NCBI GenBank assembly: GCA_905178155.1 | Contig: CAJINV010000001.1 | Coordinates: 15,438,142 to 15,502,141, forward strand | Length of the DNA: 64,000 bases | Direction: 5' to 3' | Source: Amoebophrya sp. A120 | Lineage: Eukaryota; Sar; Dinophyceae; Syndiniales; Amoebophryaceae | Part shown: positions 12,101-22,542 of the stretch, in pieces | How positions within the stretch are numbered: position 1 is the first letter of the stretch | How the letters are laid out: each line of letters opens with the position of its first letter | The notes under the pieces: model-generated | What the model was told of the DNA's origin: nothing | Seen by the model: the letters and a program-made list of their open reading frames with translations, nothing else | Database searches by the model: none | Program-made: the position numbers and the translations under genes

Positions 12101-13998
12101 GCGAGCGCACGCGCAGCGTGTTTGTCAGCGTGAATTCGGGAGTGTTGCGGTTGTTTGAGAAGCAGGAGGACTACCAGAAATGGTGTGCGTCAACCAATCG
12201 AATCGAGGAGTTTGTAGGTATTCAGACGCCAGAAGCGAGTGCTGCGTCGAAGAAGAGAAGCGGTGCGGAGGATGTGAAAAATGCTTCAACTGCGGAAAGA
12301 AATGCAGCTGCATTTTCCTCTACGTCCGGTGAATCCACCTCTTCAGCGTCCTCGTTTGAAAAGAAATTTGTTCGGAAACACCGCGACGCTTTGAAGCAGG
12401 TGTTCGAAAAACAGTGCACCGTCGACGACTTCTTGACCCTTGGGGACGATCACGAGCACCTCAATGAGCTGGCGCAGGAGGACAAGGTGGCCGACCTTGC
12501 TGCACTGGAAGATGAGGAAGCAGAACAGCATCACGAGGCCGTTGCAGCCCACCTTGAGGACGCTGCATCTGTGTCATCTCAAGGCAATGCGCGTGCCGAG
12601 GAAGGAAACACAAAAAACCCCGAACCTCGCCTGGAAGATGTCTGCACCTTTCCCCTCCTCGAGGAGATCTTTTTGGACCACACAGTCACGCTTGTAGTGG
12701 ACGACGCCGCGCCGAACACGATCGCCCTCAGGATTGCGTTTCACGACACCGACATGCTGGGGTGTGGCGGCGGAACAAGTACAAGCGTGTACGCATCTGG
12801 TGGTGCATGTTCAGCAACAGAGATAGGCCAGCAGCAAAATCTAAACTGTGGTCAGCTTGTTTCGGCAAAAACCGCTCTAAACCAGCAGCCGGACAATGCG
12901 GAACCGAATCCGACCACAGGTGGGGACAACATCATTTCCACCTCGCCCGCAGACCAGATAAGCAGAGTCGCCAAGGTGAAGCAATTTGCGTCCAAGTGGC
13001 GCAAGCGCGGTCTCCTCGGAAAATTGTTTTCGCGACGGGACGACGCGGCGATGGACGAGAATGTTAATTCTGCACGGAAACACGAAGACTCAGTGAATGC
13101 ACCCAACATCGACGACAGCACGGTCGTCGACGGAGGGGGCGGGCACACCCCTGGAGGTACGTCGGCCCCTGGGTCGTCGACGCCCCTCCATGGTCCCCCT
13201 CGCGAGTGGTCCACCTCCACCGCGCGTGGCATCAGCTTCTGCCGCCCTTTGCTGACGTCGTTCAATGATGTGCACGTTATTCGGAAGAGTCTCGGGTCGT
13301 TCGGAAAAACCGTGCGCGTTTCGCAGCGAAACAAGGCAGGGACCACACAGCGTGCTCTGTACCACCGCTCTTATCTGGAAGTGGTGATTGACCTGAGTAA
13401 GTTGCAACTGCTGTCGTGCGGCGTGTCGGCGAATTATATGGTGGGATCTTCTGGGCGAGACGGGGAAGCAGAAAATAATGTGAGAGCGGCCGAGGATAGT
13501 ACAGCGGCATCAAGCAGCACTTCCATCTTGCAGCGTCTCCACGAGCACAAGCGATACTTCGAGGGGATTTTCCACGTTTTACCGCAGGACCGCGTTTACT
13601 CCGGAAGTTGTTTGCCCTTGCTTCCCCGGGTCGAGCTCACACCCTACGCGTACACCATGCCAACCGTCACCGTGCCACTGTTAGACCATCGGAATCCGCA
13701 CGAAGACCGCGTTTTCCTGCAGGATCCGAGTGAGGACGAGGAGGAGGACGAGGACGAAGACATCGTGCACTTCGACAGCAACAATCTGCAGCAGCAGGAG
13801 CAGCAGGGTTTTCCGGGCGAAACGACCGGGAATAGGCAAGATCACCATGGAAATCAGCTGAGAGTGGATGGCGCTCCTGTTGGAGACAGAACGCCGCAGT
13901 CAGCAGGACGCGCAACTCCATTGGTGAAAACCAAGAGCAGTCCACCGGCCCCAACGCCGCGGCAGAAAGCCATGATGCAGGAAGCATACCAGCATTAG
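9148..13998 (+). CDS. large CH-domain-like protein, single exon, 1616 aa
   Basis: One uninterrupted 4851-base frame, unusual among intron-rich neighbours. Much of the protein is Ser/Thr/Glu-rich low complexity. Residues about 545-800 have the pattern of a calponin-homology domain: FDWINEVL, then a Ser-rich insertion, then FTDLLSGEVLCDLVLKLLF, then NMRRFLTIAREV and LEALRYL. The fold is split by insertions, so the assignment is moderate. Near residues 970-1010, SWFRSERTRSVFVSVNSGVL could be a PH-like strand pair. A strongly acidic run (EDEEEDEDED) lies near the end. CH domains usually bind actin or microtubules, so a cytoskeletal role is possible but only inferred. The start is the first ATG in frame. 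No signal peptide or membrane segment is seen. Confidence 0.7.
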   Translation: MSASPDSGTRDDEALAFIHKQHDNLFAEWVSLELQRPVSDIWALKPEDFCTLVGCGGGTDFARHTGEQQKTDIGLSLSFAKVAESHGRSVCGMDLLRALDKYESSCPQVFIPPSDAATQGTNEEDVVATESASCPLASSTTAPPVQMKSGDATTEEPEAATLKRPRLSTAESWDNEHDQSREEDHMLEARRTVPSVVIPQTEPFLPPSPLEDRFMFTRRCLGLLGETSSLSLIAKDEKNSPEVKIAPAPTPVSPSRAANGTITNGCNSSTATTPTAASETDLPAYSGTGLQTEKQAVSASFCSVQEKENLDVHKKTDGSSSSKKCEIPWYLLYCEEEQPQTPAVAEGVPVILESLLNSPTELSRWRLRRFFHTIILQTCRDRGFAVSSSDETALQDAQWDRFHLSVKSADTTEEQKKKDEKSCGFDETENLRKYVSLLVKQQGNVKAGGVGDDVVDSATFFGQRKSFHLGAKPRKSCLRAPSRATLRLDPKSIAVPAMARASLAQQKGVKFLQVFADDQAQQKEQTTSPASATAGELSENLAIADQKAAKLFDWINEVLMVKEAERASFVTAQIQLKAESTENILVGVEPGIGKEEGEMNQAGEQEPTPAKASSSSSCASELRTSTSVAITSQTAKEDTLHRRKSHFSSHFSEYTHRVGSFTDLLSGEVLCDLVLKLLFYTHDRPQWTTAVLLDYFDAVHGYSAENRYTQLSTSGTRTRTSGTSSSSFLAAPSSVRRGEVQHLDNMRRFLTIAREVCRVPLELLFSLQDFPSRSVHTAALSKVARCLEALRYLTIPKSCSVIKPDPLPLLKDENKDAGERLLVQATTTSRVLPGSSSDESVIAKLLFDSGHRLHGGLLGHPQSTWRSGKGDRMMHRRLSTQFTAAHGNQHAHLSSSRDERSSQLKKSGSILVRGGNSCSFPSTLSPRNSAVASLTGIVAGVGCSKLDVGGLQHQDNKSDVDLAQPPHLFGAGTLLRGDTKSWFRSERTRSVFVSVNSGVLRLFEKQEDYQKWCASTNRIEEFVGIQTPEASAASKKRSGAEDVKNASTAERNAAAFSSTSGESTSSASSFEKKFVRKHRDALKQVFEKQCTVDDFLTLGDDHEHLNELAQEDKVADLAALEDEEAEQHHEAVAAHLEDAASVSSQGNARAEEGNTKNPEPRLEDVCTFPLLEEIFLDHTVTLVVDDAAPNTIALRIAFHDTDMLGCGGGTSTSVYASGGACSATEIGQQQNLNCGQLVSAKTALNQQPDNAEPNPTTGGDNIISTSPADQISRVAKVKQFASKWRKRGLLGKLFSRRDDAAMDENVNSARKHEDSVNAPNIDDSTVVDGGGGHTPGGTSAPGSSTPLHGPPREWSTSTARGISFCRPLLTSFNDVHVIRKSLGSFGKTVRVSQRNKAGTTQRALYHRSYLEVVIDLSKLQLLSCGVSANYMVGSSGRDGEAENNVRAAEDSTAASSSTSILQRLHEHKRYFEGIFHVLPQDRVYSGSCLPLLPRVELTPYAYTMPTVTVPLLDHRNPHEDRVFLQDPSEDEEEDEDEDIVHFDSNNLQQQEQQGFPGETTGNRQDHHGNQLRVDGAPVGDRTPQSAGRATPLVKTKSSPPAPTPRQKAMMQEAYQH

Positions 13999-14665
13999 GC
14001 AGAGCATGAACACGCTCAAGTTCTACTATTGTGCGAAGTCGGGGTGCTGTAGATCAAATGACACATAGCACTCCATGCTAGTATTCTGGTTCTTCAGAAG
14101 TCACAGTCGGTCCGCCACAGAAATGTCGAAGTTTCCAACGATATCGGTCCGAAATTTTGCTCCTTTACGTGAAGATCGTCTAAAAATGTAAGTCTCGGAC
14201 AAAGAAACAGAAAGTAGAGAAAGTAGTAGAGAAACTTTTGATCGTTTTGGAAAAGTGCTGAACCAGGCCCAGGCGGCCACTTCTGGAGGAAAAATGGAAC
14301 CTTCTTTTAGCCTGCGGCTGCACGATCACAGTTCAATGAAACTGCGCGATGATTAAAACTGCAGAATCTGTTCCTTCGTGCTGGTGCTGGTGGGTGTGTT
14401 TTGAGGAGAATCAGTGCCGCAGTTTTCTCCAGTGAATTTGCGACAAAGATATAGACGATTTGACATCAAGGCTTAGGGTTTGACATTCCTAGTGTCCTCG
14501 CAGTTTTGATATCATCAAGCTTTCAATATAATATTAGATTTTGATATCAAGACCAAGAGCGTAATACTACTCTGTGTTAGTGAGACAAGGTCAGAGTAGG
14601 AACAAAGAAGAGAGATTGACTTTACGACTTCACCAGCTTCGCTTAGCTATCCAAACGCCGCAGAG
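13999..14665. other. intergenic, no supported gene
   Basis: About 670 bases. Two nearby copies of TTTTGATATCA (around 14508 and 14537) are the only repetition I notice. No gene. Confidence 0.45.
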
Positions 14666-15878
14666 ATGACGCGCTCCGAGGCGTTCAATATTGACACGCT
14701 CGTGCTGAAATTTGAGTCGTGTGCGGATAAGCTGGAAAAGACCGGAGACGTCGACCTTATCCTCTTCGGGGACGGTTTGAAGGAAATGCGAAAGGTACCG
14801 AAGTAAAGCTTGGTGTAGTCCTCCTGTTGGCACTATACTGCTGCAGATTGTCATCTACTGTCACTGTCTTGTTCCTCTGAAGACTCTGTGTGATTTCTTC
14901 CACACGGACTGCTTGTCCTTTTTCTGCTTCCGGTGCAAATTGTCAAGTTGAAAGATGATCCCCCACAAAAGACGTGCCACGTAGTAATGTTGTAAAACAA
15001 TAAATCTAAATCACAAAAGGTTTTCGACAACATGGGCGACACCTTTGCTTTTGCCTTCAAAGATTTGGACGATAAAATTGAAACACTGGCAATACATTCG
15101 GGAAAGTACCCCACAGCCGGTGGCATGCTGGATAACGAAGTAGCACGAGGGAGCAAGCCACCAAAAGACAGCGTAAGGATAAATTTGATGTCTTACTGCA
15201 TAGAGTTGAAGTAGATTTTGATTTCGCTTTGGGTAGTAGGTATTCACCTCTTTGTCGTCTAGTACCTCTACCTGCAGCATACAGCTACAATAGCAAGGGA
15301 GATGACAAACCAATAAGAATACCGCCAAAACTTAAACTAACAGATTTTAGACGGCCAGGGTCCGGTGTCCCCAGCAAGAGCGATAAACCGAAGTACGCAC
15401 GTGTGCATGTTCATAACGAAGATTCTAGAGGAGCTGGAAAAGGATAAGAGCGCAACCATGAAGACAGCCTGCAGCAATGCGTATGAACCGACCTTGTGCA
15501 CCATCCACGGATGGTTTGTACGAAATTCCGTGCGGCTTGCGTTCAACATGCTGCCGGACCGCGTCATGTTTATGCACAACTGCAACATGACCGAGCAAGA
15601 CCTTGCAGAGAAGGGACCAAGATTTGTCAAGGCATCCATGGTACTACGAGCGACATACTTAGTTTATTTAACGCTTTCGCGTTCGCGAACAGGAGATGCG
15701 TATACCAATTCAAATCGATATTTGGTTCATTTGTCCGTGTTAGTGTTATTTTCTCCGTCGATATCTTCACCACCTCAATGAATTGTAAATCTCGACGAAT
15801 GCGAACACACAATATCAGCGCCTGACGCAGCACATGAAGAGTCACTTCGACAAGCGATCATTGAACTGGGTCTTTTAA
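14666..15878 (+). CDS. glycolipid transfer protein (GLTP) fold protein
   Basis: Four exons: 14666-14794, 15020-15172, 15359-15640 and 15819-15878. All introns are GT-AG and phase 0, and the product is 207 aa, close to the usual GLTP length (about 209). The family pattern is visible: VFDNMGDTFAFAFKDLDDKI corresponds to the F..V..D helix, then the central helix, then TIHGWFVRNSVRLAFNMLPD with the conserved His. GLTP proteins move glycolipids or ceramide-1-phosphate between membranes. Of the headgroup contacts, the Asp and His are kept. The Asn and Lys positions appear as Lys and Thr, and the Trp of the usual LWLKR helix is missing (HVCMFITKIL). Ligand preference is therefore open. The acceptor of exon 3 was chosen at 15357-15358 because only it keeps phase. 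Confidence 0.82.
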
Positions 15879-16863
15879 GTCTGACGCGAATTCCCTCCAC
15901 CCGGCGCGGCACGACATGGCATCTCGTTCTGGAGCACACATTTCATTCGAAATTTTGGCAATGTTACCCCTCGGTCTCGGCCTCCCAAGGAACCAAAGCA
16001 GACGCTAGGCACGCTGTACGGAGCAGCACCGCGCTGCAGCGCAGCCGCAGCTGGCTTGTGACTAGCTAGGCATACAAACGGTTTTTGTTGCGCGCTGACC
16101 GCACTATCCCCAAACAAGTCCCCCATCCTCCCCCGTCGTAAGAAGGTACTTTCTACTTTGCGCACGAAGATCTATCGTATCGAGGACGCTCCTCCTGCTG
16201 ACGCATATAACAAGATTTTGCTGTGATTGCGGGGGAAGTACATGTTGCCCTCGAGATGACAATAAATTGTTCCCCCCACCACGACACACCATTTGTACTT
16301 CGCAAGGGACTACCCTCGATTAGTTCTAGACCCTGTAACAGCCGTTGGTTTATCGCACACTGAAAACTAAGCGACAGCTGTTGCGAGGATCTGGAGAAAA
16401 CTTTTTGAAGTGTTGAACGCCTCGCGGAGATTGGCAAGACGAAGCGACAACTGTACTTATGGAGGCCGTCAAGCAAACTACACGATGACACTCTATTGAA
16501 CGGAACCCTGCGAATCATTGTGATCGCGATGTTCATCTTATTCTAATTCTTTCAGCGAGTTTTGCAGGATCCTCTTTCATACATTTGTGTGGTGCATTGG
16601 GCTTGTGATGGGGAATGCGAAGGAACTACAGGAGGATCTACACGTTCAGATCAAGAAGACAAGTGTACAGACCGCATGGCTCTATTGGCGAAGTTTGTGA
16701 CCTCCAGTCGTTTCTTGTCACTGAGGATCTCCATCTCGTCGATCTCGGATTGACAGATCAAGATCTTGAGACTTTTTTTTATCCGCATTCGCTTCGTCAC
16801 GAGCCTACTGGCATCTTATTAGGCCTTAGAGATGTTCATCCGGCACCAAAACACAAACTGAAA
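15879..16863. other. intergenic / possible 5' extension of the sulfotransferase
   Basis: About 1 kb. The sulfotransferase frame stays open back to an ATG at 16615, adding 83 residues without recognisable features. The rest shows no gene. Confidence 0.4.
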
Positions 16864-18918
16864 ATGTTCGTGTTCGTTAATATTTGCAACTTCCGAGGCT
16901 CGTCTTTCGTGCTTCTGTGGTCGCTCCTTTTGTCACTGACTGTGTCGAAAGCCGCTGTGAGCTATGATTTTGCGTTGCACTTTGTCGATCTGGATTTCGT
17001 AATCGCTGGCTTTCCCCAAAGCGGCACCTCCTCGCTGGTCTACTACTTGCGGCAGCACCCTGAGATCTTCGTCAGCGACGAATTCGAGGACAACATGTTT
17101 TGGCGCGCGAACTACACCGCCACCTCGTTTCACCGGTGGCGCAGAAAGTACTCCCACCGTGGCGAACCGAAGAAGAAGAGTCGGGCGACCAAAGTAGAGG
17201 TCGATGCAGATAATTTTGTGGCAGGAGCTGGTGCGGCGCACAAGTACGAGGCACTACAGCAGGCACGTCTACATCCAAGCTCCCAATTAGAAGGTGAAAT
17301 AAATACAGAAGAGAAGGCGTTTTTATTCGCGGAGGAAGATCATGATGCGCCTGTGTCGAAGTCGCAAGAAGGCCCTGACACTACAACCCCACCAGTAGTT
17401 CGGCTGCTTGGTCTGAAGGACCCGTTGCTGGGGTTTACACCCGAAGCGATGAAGCTACTTGGGGAACGTGTGAAGCTCGGTTGCAAGATCATTTTTCTGA
17501 TCCGAGACCCGCTGGAGATGCTGATTTCTTGGCTGCAGGGCGGTGCGTCTTGGCTGACCCCGTGGAACACACTACTCCACCTGGGCGCCGGCTACTTCCT
17601 GGAGCACCTGGCCATTGCGAAAGAGCTCTTCAAGAAGGGCCAGACGGTGTCCCTCGGCGCGCGAGATGCTCTGGAGGAGCAGACCCGGATTGAGCAAAAT
17701 TTCCTTTTCGTTCCCACTCACCAGCTACTCAAAAACACCGACGACGTTCTTGGAAAAATCCTGCAGTTTCTCGGTTTGGACCCCGCCTTCAAGTTCGATA
17801 CCAGGAAGAAGTTGCACGTCGGTTACTCGACGAGGGCAGTCCACCAGCCAGCGCGGTTCTCGGATGCTGCACAAGCGTCCAGAAAAAGAGCGACGGGACC
17901 GGATAAGGGCGAAAAGAACCCCAACGACCCTTCTGTGACATCTTGTACATCTTCCTCTTCGCCCGCCGCCCTGACGAAGCAACCGTTTTTCCTGCCGCAC
18001 CAGCTTGACGTTTGCGGCTTGAACGTTCTTCCCTTTCTGCAAGCCGCTTTCGAGGGACAGCAGGAACAGCTGACGACGCTGCTTGCCGACCAAACGCGAA
18101 AAAATTCCATCAGCTTCGAAAGACCGTACTTTGCACCTGACTCGCACGGGATCCCAAAGCAGTGCTTGAATCATCAGAAAAGAATAACTGGACGTGGACC
18201 CAGTTCAAGTTTCGGAGTATCTTCACCTTCATCTCCTCGTCGGACGCAGTACGGCTTCCTTGCGTTCAATGCTGACAGGAGACCACGGCAGCAGACGCGA
18301 CGGAGTAGAAAAAGACAGCGTTACATTCCCCTGCGGTACGCGCTGCCCCAGTGTCGGGCGCCGCTCGCGAATATCGCGATCGAACCTATGAAGCACATGG
18401 TGCTGCGGCCGTCCACCGATGAGCTTCGGGAGCATTCGCATTCGCATTACGACGTGGCACGACAAGCAGCTTCCCAGTTCATTTCCGTCCCGTTTCTGTA
18501 CGGGAATGTGCCGCGAACGCGAAGACCCGACGTTTGCAACTCTTTAAAAGAGGTGCGCGAGTACATCCCCTCTTCAATCCTGGACCAGCTGGATTGCCAT
18601 CTGCAACTCAGTGGTACTCGAGTTATGAAGGGTAGCACAACTAGCGCGATTTCTTTAGATGAACAACACGGCGCAGGTGTTGATCATGATGGAAGGAAGA
18701 AGCATGAGGCTTCTGACCTCTGCAGTAAGTGTTGCATTTTCTTCTCAGCCGAATGCTGGGACGATGAAAACGCGCCGAAACTCCCAAAATGCTGCATCCA
18801 GCGTCTGAGCATGTATCTTTCGGTCGTGTCATATCTCCTTCGGATGGAGATTTGTGGGCAAGATATGGGCTGTAGTGGCGTGCGGAAAAATTTCGTGACC
18901 ATGGAAAATTTGAATTGA
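16864..18918 (+). CDS. membrane-anchored sulfotransferase
   Basis: Single-exon frame giving 684 aa from the ATG at 16864. I chose this start because a hydrophobic segment follows at once (VLLWSLLLSLTVSKA), as expected for a Golgi type II anchor. An upstream ATG at 16615 is also in frame. The 5'-phosphosulfate loop is clear (FVIAGFPQSGTSSL, about residue 45), and the 3'-phosphate motif follows (IFLIRDPLEMLISW, about residue 210). Such enzymes transfer sulfate from PAPS to carbohydrate or protein acceptors. Basic low-complexity insertions (residues about 330-520) enlarge the protein to nearly twice a typical single-domain sulfotransferase. The last 70 residues are Cys-rich. A good splice donor (GTAAGTG) sits at 18724, so the true C-terminus might be an unseen exon. 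The substrate cannot be told. Confidence 0.8.
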   Translation: MFVFVNICNFRGSSFVLLWSLLLSLTVSKAAVSYDFALHFVDLDFVIAGFPQSGTSSLVYYLRQHPEIFVSDEFEDNMFWRANYTATSFHRWRRKYSHRGEPKKKSRATKVEVDADNFVAGAGAAHKYEALQQARLHPSSQLEGEINTEEKAFLFAEEDHDAPVSKSQEGPDTTTPPVVRLLGLKDPLLGFTPEAMKLLGERVKLGCKIIFLIRDPLEMLISWLQGGASWLTPWNTLLHLGAGYFLEHLAIAKELFKKGQTVSLGARDALEEQTRIEQNFLFVPTHQLLKNTDDVLGKILQFLGLDPAFKFDTRKKLHVGYSTRAVHQPARFSDAAQASRKRATGPDKGEKNPNDPSVTSCTSSSSPAALTKQPFFLPHQLDVCGLNVLPFLQAAFEGQQEQLTTLLADQTRKNSISFERPYFAPDSHGIPKQCLNHQKRITGRGPSSSFGVSSPSSPRRTQYGFLAFNADRRPRQQTRRSRKRQRYIPLRYALPQCRAPLANIAIEPMKHMVLRPSTDELREHSHSHYDVARQAASQFISVPFLYGNVPRTRRPDVCNSLKEVREYIPSSILDQLDCHLQLSGTRVMKGSTTSAISLDEQHGAGVDHDGRKKHEASDLCSKCCIFFSAECWDDENAPKLPKCCIQRLSMYLSVVSYLLRMEICGQDMGCSGVRKNFVTMENLN

Positions 18919-20546
18919 TTTTTGTACGGTAGTTCCTGCCGCCCGGGCCCGGAGGTGTTTTTTACGCGGCAAGGATCTGCTCTGGGGCTGAGGTTTGGTT
19001 CTGCCTGTTCTGTGGTCGTGGTTTGTGTGGCCGGTGGTCGTGATCATTATCTTGTTCAGTCGTTATCTTGTTCGATAATTTTTCGTGTTCCAGGATATTG
19101 TGATTTGCATTTGATTGTTCCAATTTCGCAGTGTGCCGCACTCGCACAGCATTCTTTGCTCGCAAGATAGTAGGTAGGACCAACATCGTTTTCGTCGTTC
19201 TTCATGCCACGTCGTCGATATTCGTCCTGCTTTCGCATTCGTAGATTAGGAGGAGAAAGTAAATAATGGTGGTGGAAGGAGAAAAGAGGAAGAGAATTCT
19301 AATTCAATTGTCGAGAGAGTCAGAGTCGTCGTGAGTCGAATAAATTCATTCGAAACACCAGTAGGATCGCAGGGAGGAGTTGAGGACTTGAAGCATTCGC
19401 CTCGGCTCGATTTTGAAAGCCTGCCTCACTTCAAGTTCAAGGAATGCAAACGTTCTGTAGCGCCTGTAACAGAACTTTGGAAAACGAAACGATATCAATT
19501 AAGAGACCACAGATAAAAATTTCATTATCATTTCTCGTTATCGTTGCCACACACGCACACGCAGCCGAGCCCGTGGTTCGACCGCACGCGCCGAAGAGGA
19601 GCACCAGGCATTTTTGCGGTTTGGGCTACCAACAACTTTCACATTTTTGCTGCACGACCGAGGACCTGCACCAGCATCCATCGGCGCGACTTTTTTTTTT
19701 GAAATTCCGCATCAACGTCATCAGATCCTTCTCCTAGCGCCAGGGCCAGACCCGCCACAGCTGTGGGCTTTTCATCTGATCAGATCTTCACGACCAGGTG
19801 CGAGTCCTTCCACCATCTTTCGGCCGCTAGGCTGTTTCATCTTCTGGTTCCGGAAGCATCGCTGCGAGTCGAGAAGCAGTTGGATCAACAAGTTTGTCAG
19901 ACATTGCAGCAAAGAGAAGAGCAGGTAAAATCGAAGTACCCAACGCCACTGACCTTATTCCGGACACAGAAATCAGAAAAAGTTGTGCTTGCTTCCCTGC
20001 AAGAACATTGCTACTCAAAACAACAACTACTTTTAGCCGAATAGTCGTCCGACATCCACAACACTAGAAGACGAGAAACGAAACCGGTACGGCGCCAGCT
20101 TGAGCAAACGCCTCTCGCCTGCGGCACGTATTCTTGTCATCGCGAAGTTCTGGGTTTTATCCATCTTCTTGAACAAAAAGACAACTACAAGAAGGGGGTA
20201 AAGTCGTGCAACTCGTCAATTTCATTTGAAGAATCCGGCTTTTAGCACTACGCGAATCAATTCCAGGAAGGCCGCAAGTACTCCAGTCAAAGGCTAAAGA
20301 CGGTGGAGGTAGTACAGCAAGCCGTCTAGCAGAGGAAAAACCCTGAACCAGCACAGCTGCGGTGCAAAAAGCAACTCGCGCAGAAGTGCGTTCTCTCTTT
20401 GTGCCTCTGCTTATCGAGCTCCTTCTTCCGTGCACGGATTGCGGCAGCGGCAGGAGTTGTTCCCTGCAGAAGAGAATTACCCAAGCCGCGCCGAAAAGGT
20501 AGCCAGCAGCACATAGCGACGCATCCGTGCTACAGCTCCTTTGAAA
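18919..20546. other. intergenic, no supported gene
   Basis: About 1.6 kb. Frames on both strands are short or Ser/Arg-rich without motif. The longest, 20157-20567 on -, overlaps the next gene and looks non-coding. Nothing repeated stands out. Confidence 0.4.
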
Positions 20547-22542
20547 ATGACGAACCAACCGGTGCACCGCGATGCGGTGTATGACACTTCGATGTCCTCG
20601 CTGCTGACACCTGTATCACTCATTGAATACGGCTTGCGAAGAGAAGGTAAGTATTGGCTGCTTTTTTATGCCAATCGTTCTTTTTTTGATTGTGATACAT
20701 AGCATGAGCACCGTGCAGCTGAAATCAACAACGTCGCAGGTCCAGCAGGTGGTCTATGCACCAAAATGAAAACCCTTTCTCTTTCGGATTAAAAACAGCA
20801 TTTGGCGAGGGTATGCTGGCTATCACTGATGAAGGCGTGCTAACAGCCGGAGCCGCACAGAAGTACCCAGCGAGACAAAAGGCTTTTCTCGAATACAGGA
20901 GATCACTGCCATCGGTAATAAATCTTTTTTCAGACAATATTCCTACTTCCACACTTCTGCTTTCGCTGCGCGCTACTGCACTCTGTGATGATGTTGCGAC
21001 CTCACGACACAAATATACTTACTGCTTTGACTTGAAGAACATTGTTCAATGAACAAAAATTTGAATTACACACCTCAGCTGCAAACTCGGCTAAGGCAGA
21101 TCGCACCGCCACGAGAAATCGCAAACCCACCGCTGACACCCTCTGCGGCGCCCCTCTACCCACCGTCAAGATGGCAGGATGCACAGGTTTTGATGCTTTT
21201 CTGTATTGGATAGAGGCTTACTTTTGTCTGTCACCTATCAACGTTCGTCGTGATGATCTTTTCTTCCGTTGTGATTCGCAGGGCGTGTAATGAAAAATTC
21301 AGATACCTGGTAACGTTGGCGTCTCGCACAAAAGGAAGGGCTCAAACTACAGTCTCCACGGAAATCTGGGTACTGGGAATCCCTACTCCAGTTACGTCTT
21401 CAAAGCGGGGAACCGCGAGGACACAGTGTTTTCAGACACGTTGATAAACCGGGCGGAGAAGCGAGTCACGAACGTAAGGGATTTTTTGGAATAATTTTTC
21501 CTGAAATACTTTAAAACATGCACATTTTTGCTCAACATGATCATCTCCGTCTCGCCCGTTTTCTCAGAGTTAGCCGAACGGCCATGATAAGTTACTCATA
21601 TGGTCTCCCACTCTAGGATTCAAATACGTAACAGGAAGAGCGCAAGATTCTGCGAGCGCAAATTGCGTACGCACTCCGGCGGGTAAAGCATTTGACGAGC
21701 CAGCAACGGGTGCGCCAGTACCAGGGCATTCTCGAAAAGTACTTCATTCAGCACTTCCATATGAATCGTGCGCTGAAAACCGAGTTTTTCGCTGCCGAAT
21801 CCTTCGCAGAAACCCTTTGCAGAGAAATCGTGGATGAAGTGCTCGTATCAACGATTTTTCTTTCTTCTTCCTGTTGAGCATGATCTTGATCGGTATGCAT
21901 AGCGATGCCCTCGTCCTCCGGTGGATTCATGATGAATCGCTGCTGAAAATGTGCATATGATGTCATTCGGAAAATGAGATGAAGTAAGTTATTTGCTCTT
22001 TCTACACGTCGTCTGATTTACTTCTGGACAATTTTCAGGTGAAGAAGACCGCACTGAAGGAGAAGCTGTTTGCCATGCGGAAAGCCAATAGTGTGCAATC
22101 TATCCCGGCGTTGGAAGAGCTTTTCAAGGAGCAACGAGGCTTGTCGGAAATCGAGAAGCGAATCCAAGAAATAAAAGACGCGGATCTGACGGACCCCGTA
22201 ACAGACGCCGGGCAGTTGACAAGAGGTACAAAGATGAGCTGTCGTGGTTGTTTTTTTCGTTGCTGAACACGTTTTTTGCTTGCTTCGTGCAGCTCTTTTG
22301 CGTAAATTTATGCGAAAAGGCTCTCCTACACAAAACTTATACTCACATCAGGGCGCCTCGACTACTACCGCTGGGACTTCGACAACGCCATTAAGGCGGA
22401 TCCACCAACCATGCAACCGAAGGAGGATTTCATCGATGGTTTTCAAGCGGGGAGGCAGGCTCTGATTGACGACATCGCCGCCCGCCTCCGGCCAGGCCGC
22501 GAGTCGCGCTCCAAGTCCATGTCCACTCGGCCGATAAAGTAG
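20547..22542 (+). CDS. unrecognised seven-exon gene
   Basis: Exons: 20547-20646, about 20740-20914, 21079-21186, 21303-21473, 21635-21844, 22039-22225 and 22352-22542. Exons 2 to 7 join in one frame with GT-AG introns and end at TAG 22540-22542, giving about 380 aa. Exon 1 (MTNQPVHRDAVYDTSMSSLL) fits by position and donor, but its phase misses exon 2 by one base, so exon 1 or a junction is wrong. The product is charged and mostly helical, without signal peptide or membrane segment. Recognisable stretches are FSFGLKTAFGEGMLAITDEG, HGNLGTGNPYSSYVFKAGNR and EELFKEQRGLSEIEKRIQEI. The last could form a coiled coil. I know no family for it. It might be alveolate-specific. Confidence 0.6.

Noticed and set aside
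12852-13346. 164-codon - strand frame inside the CH-like gene
   Set aside because: Shadow of the 1616-codon + frame. No motif.
20157-20567. 136-codon - strand frame before the seven-exon gene
   Set aside because: Overlaps the start of the + strand gene. Ser/Arg/Cys-rich with no recognisable domain.
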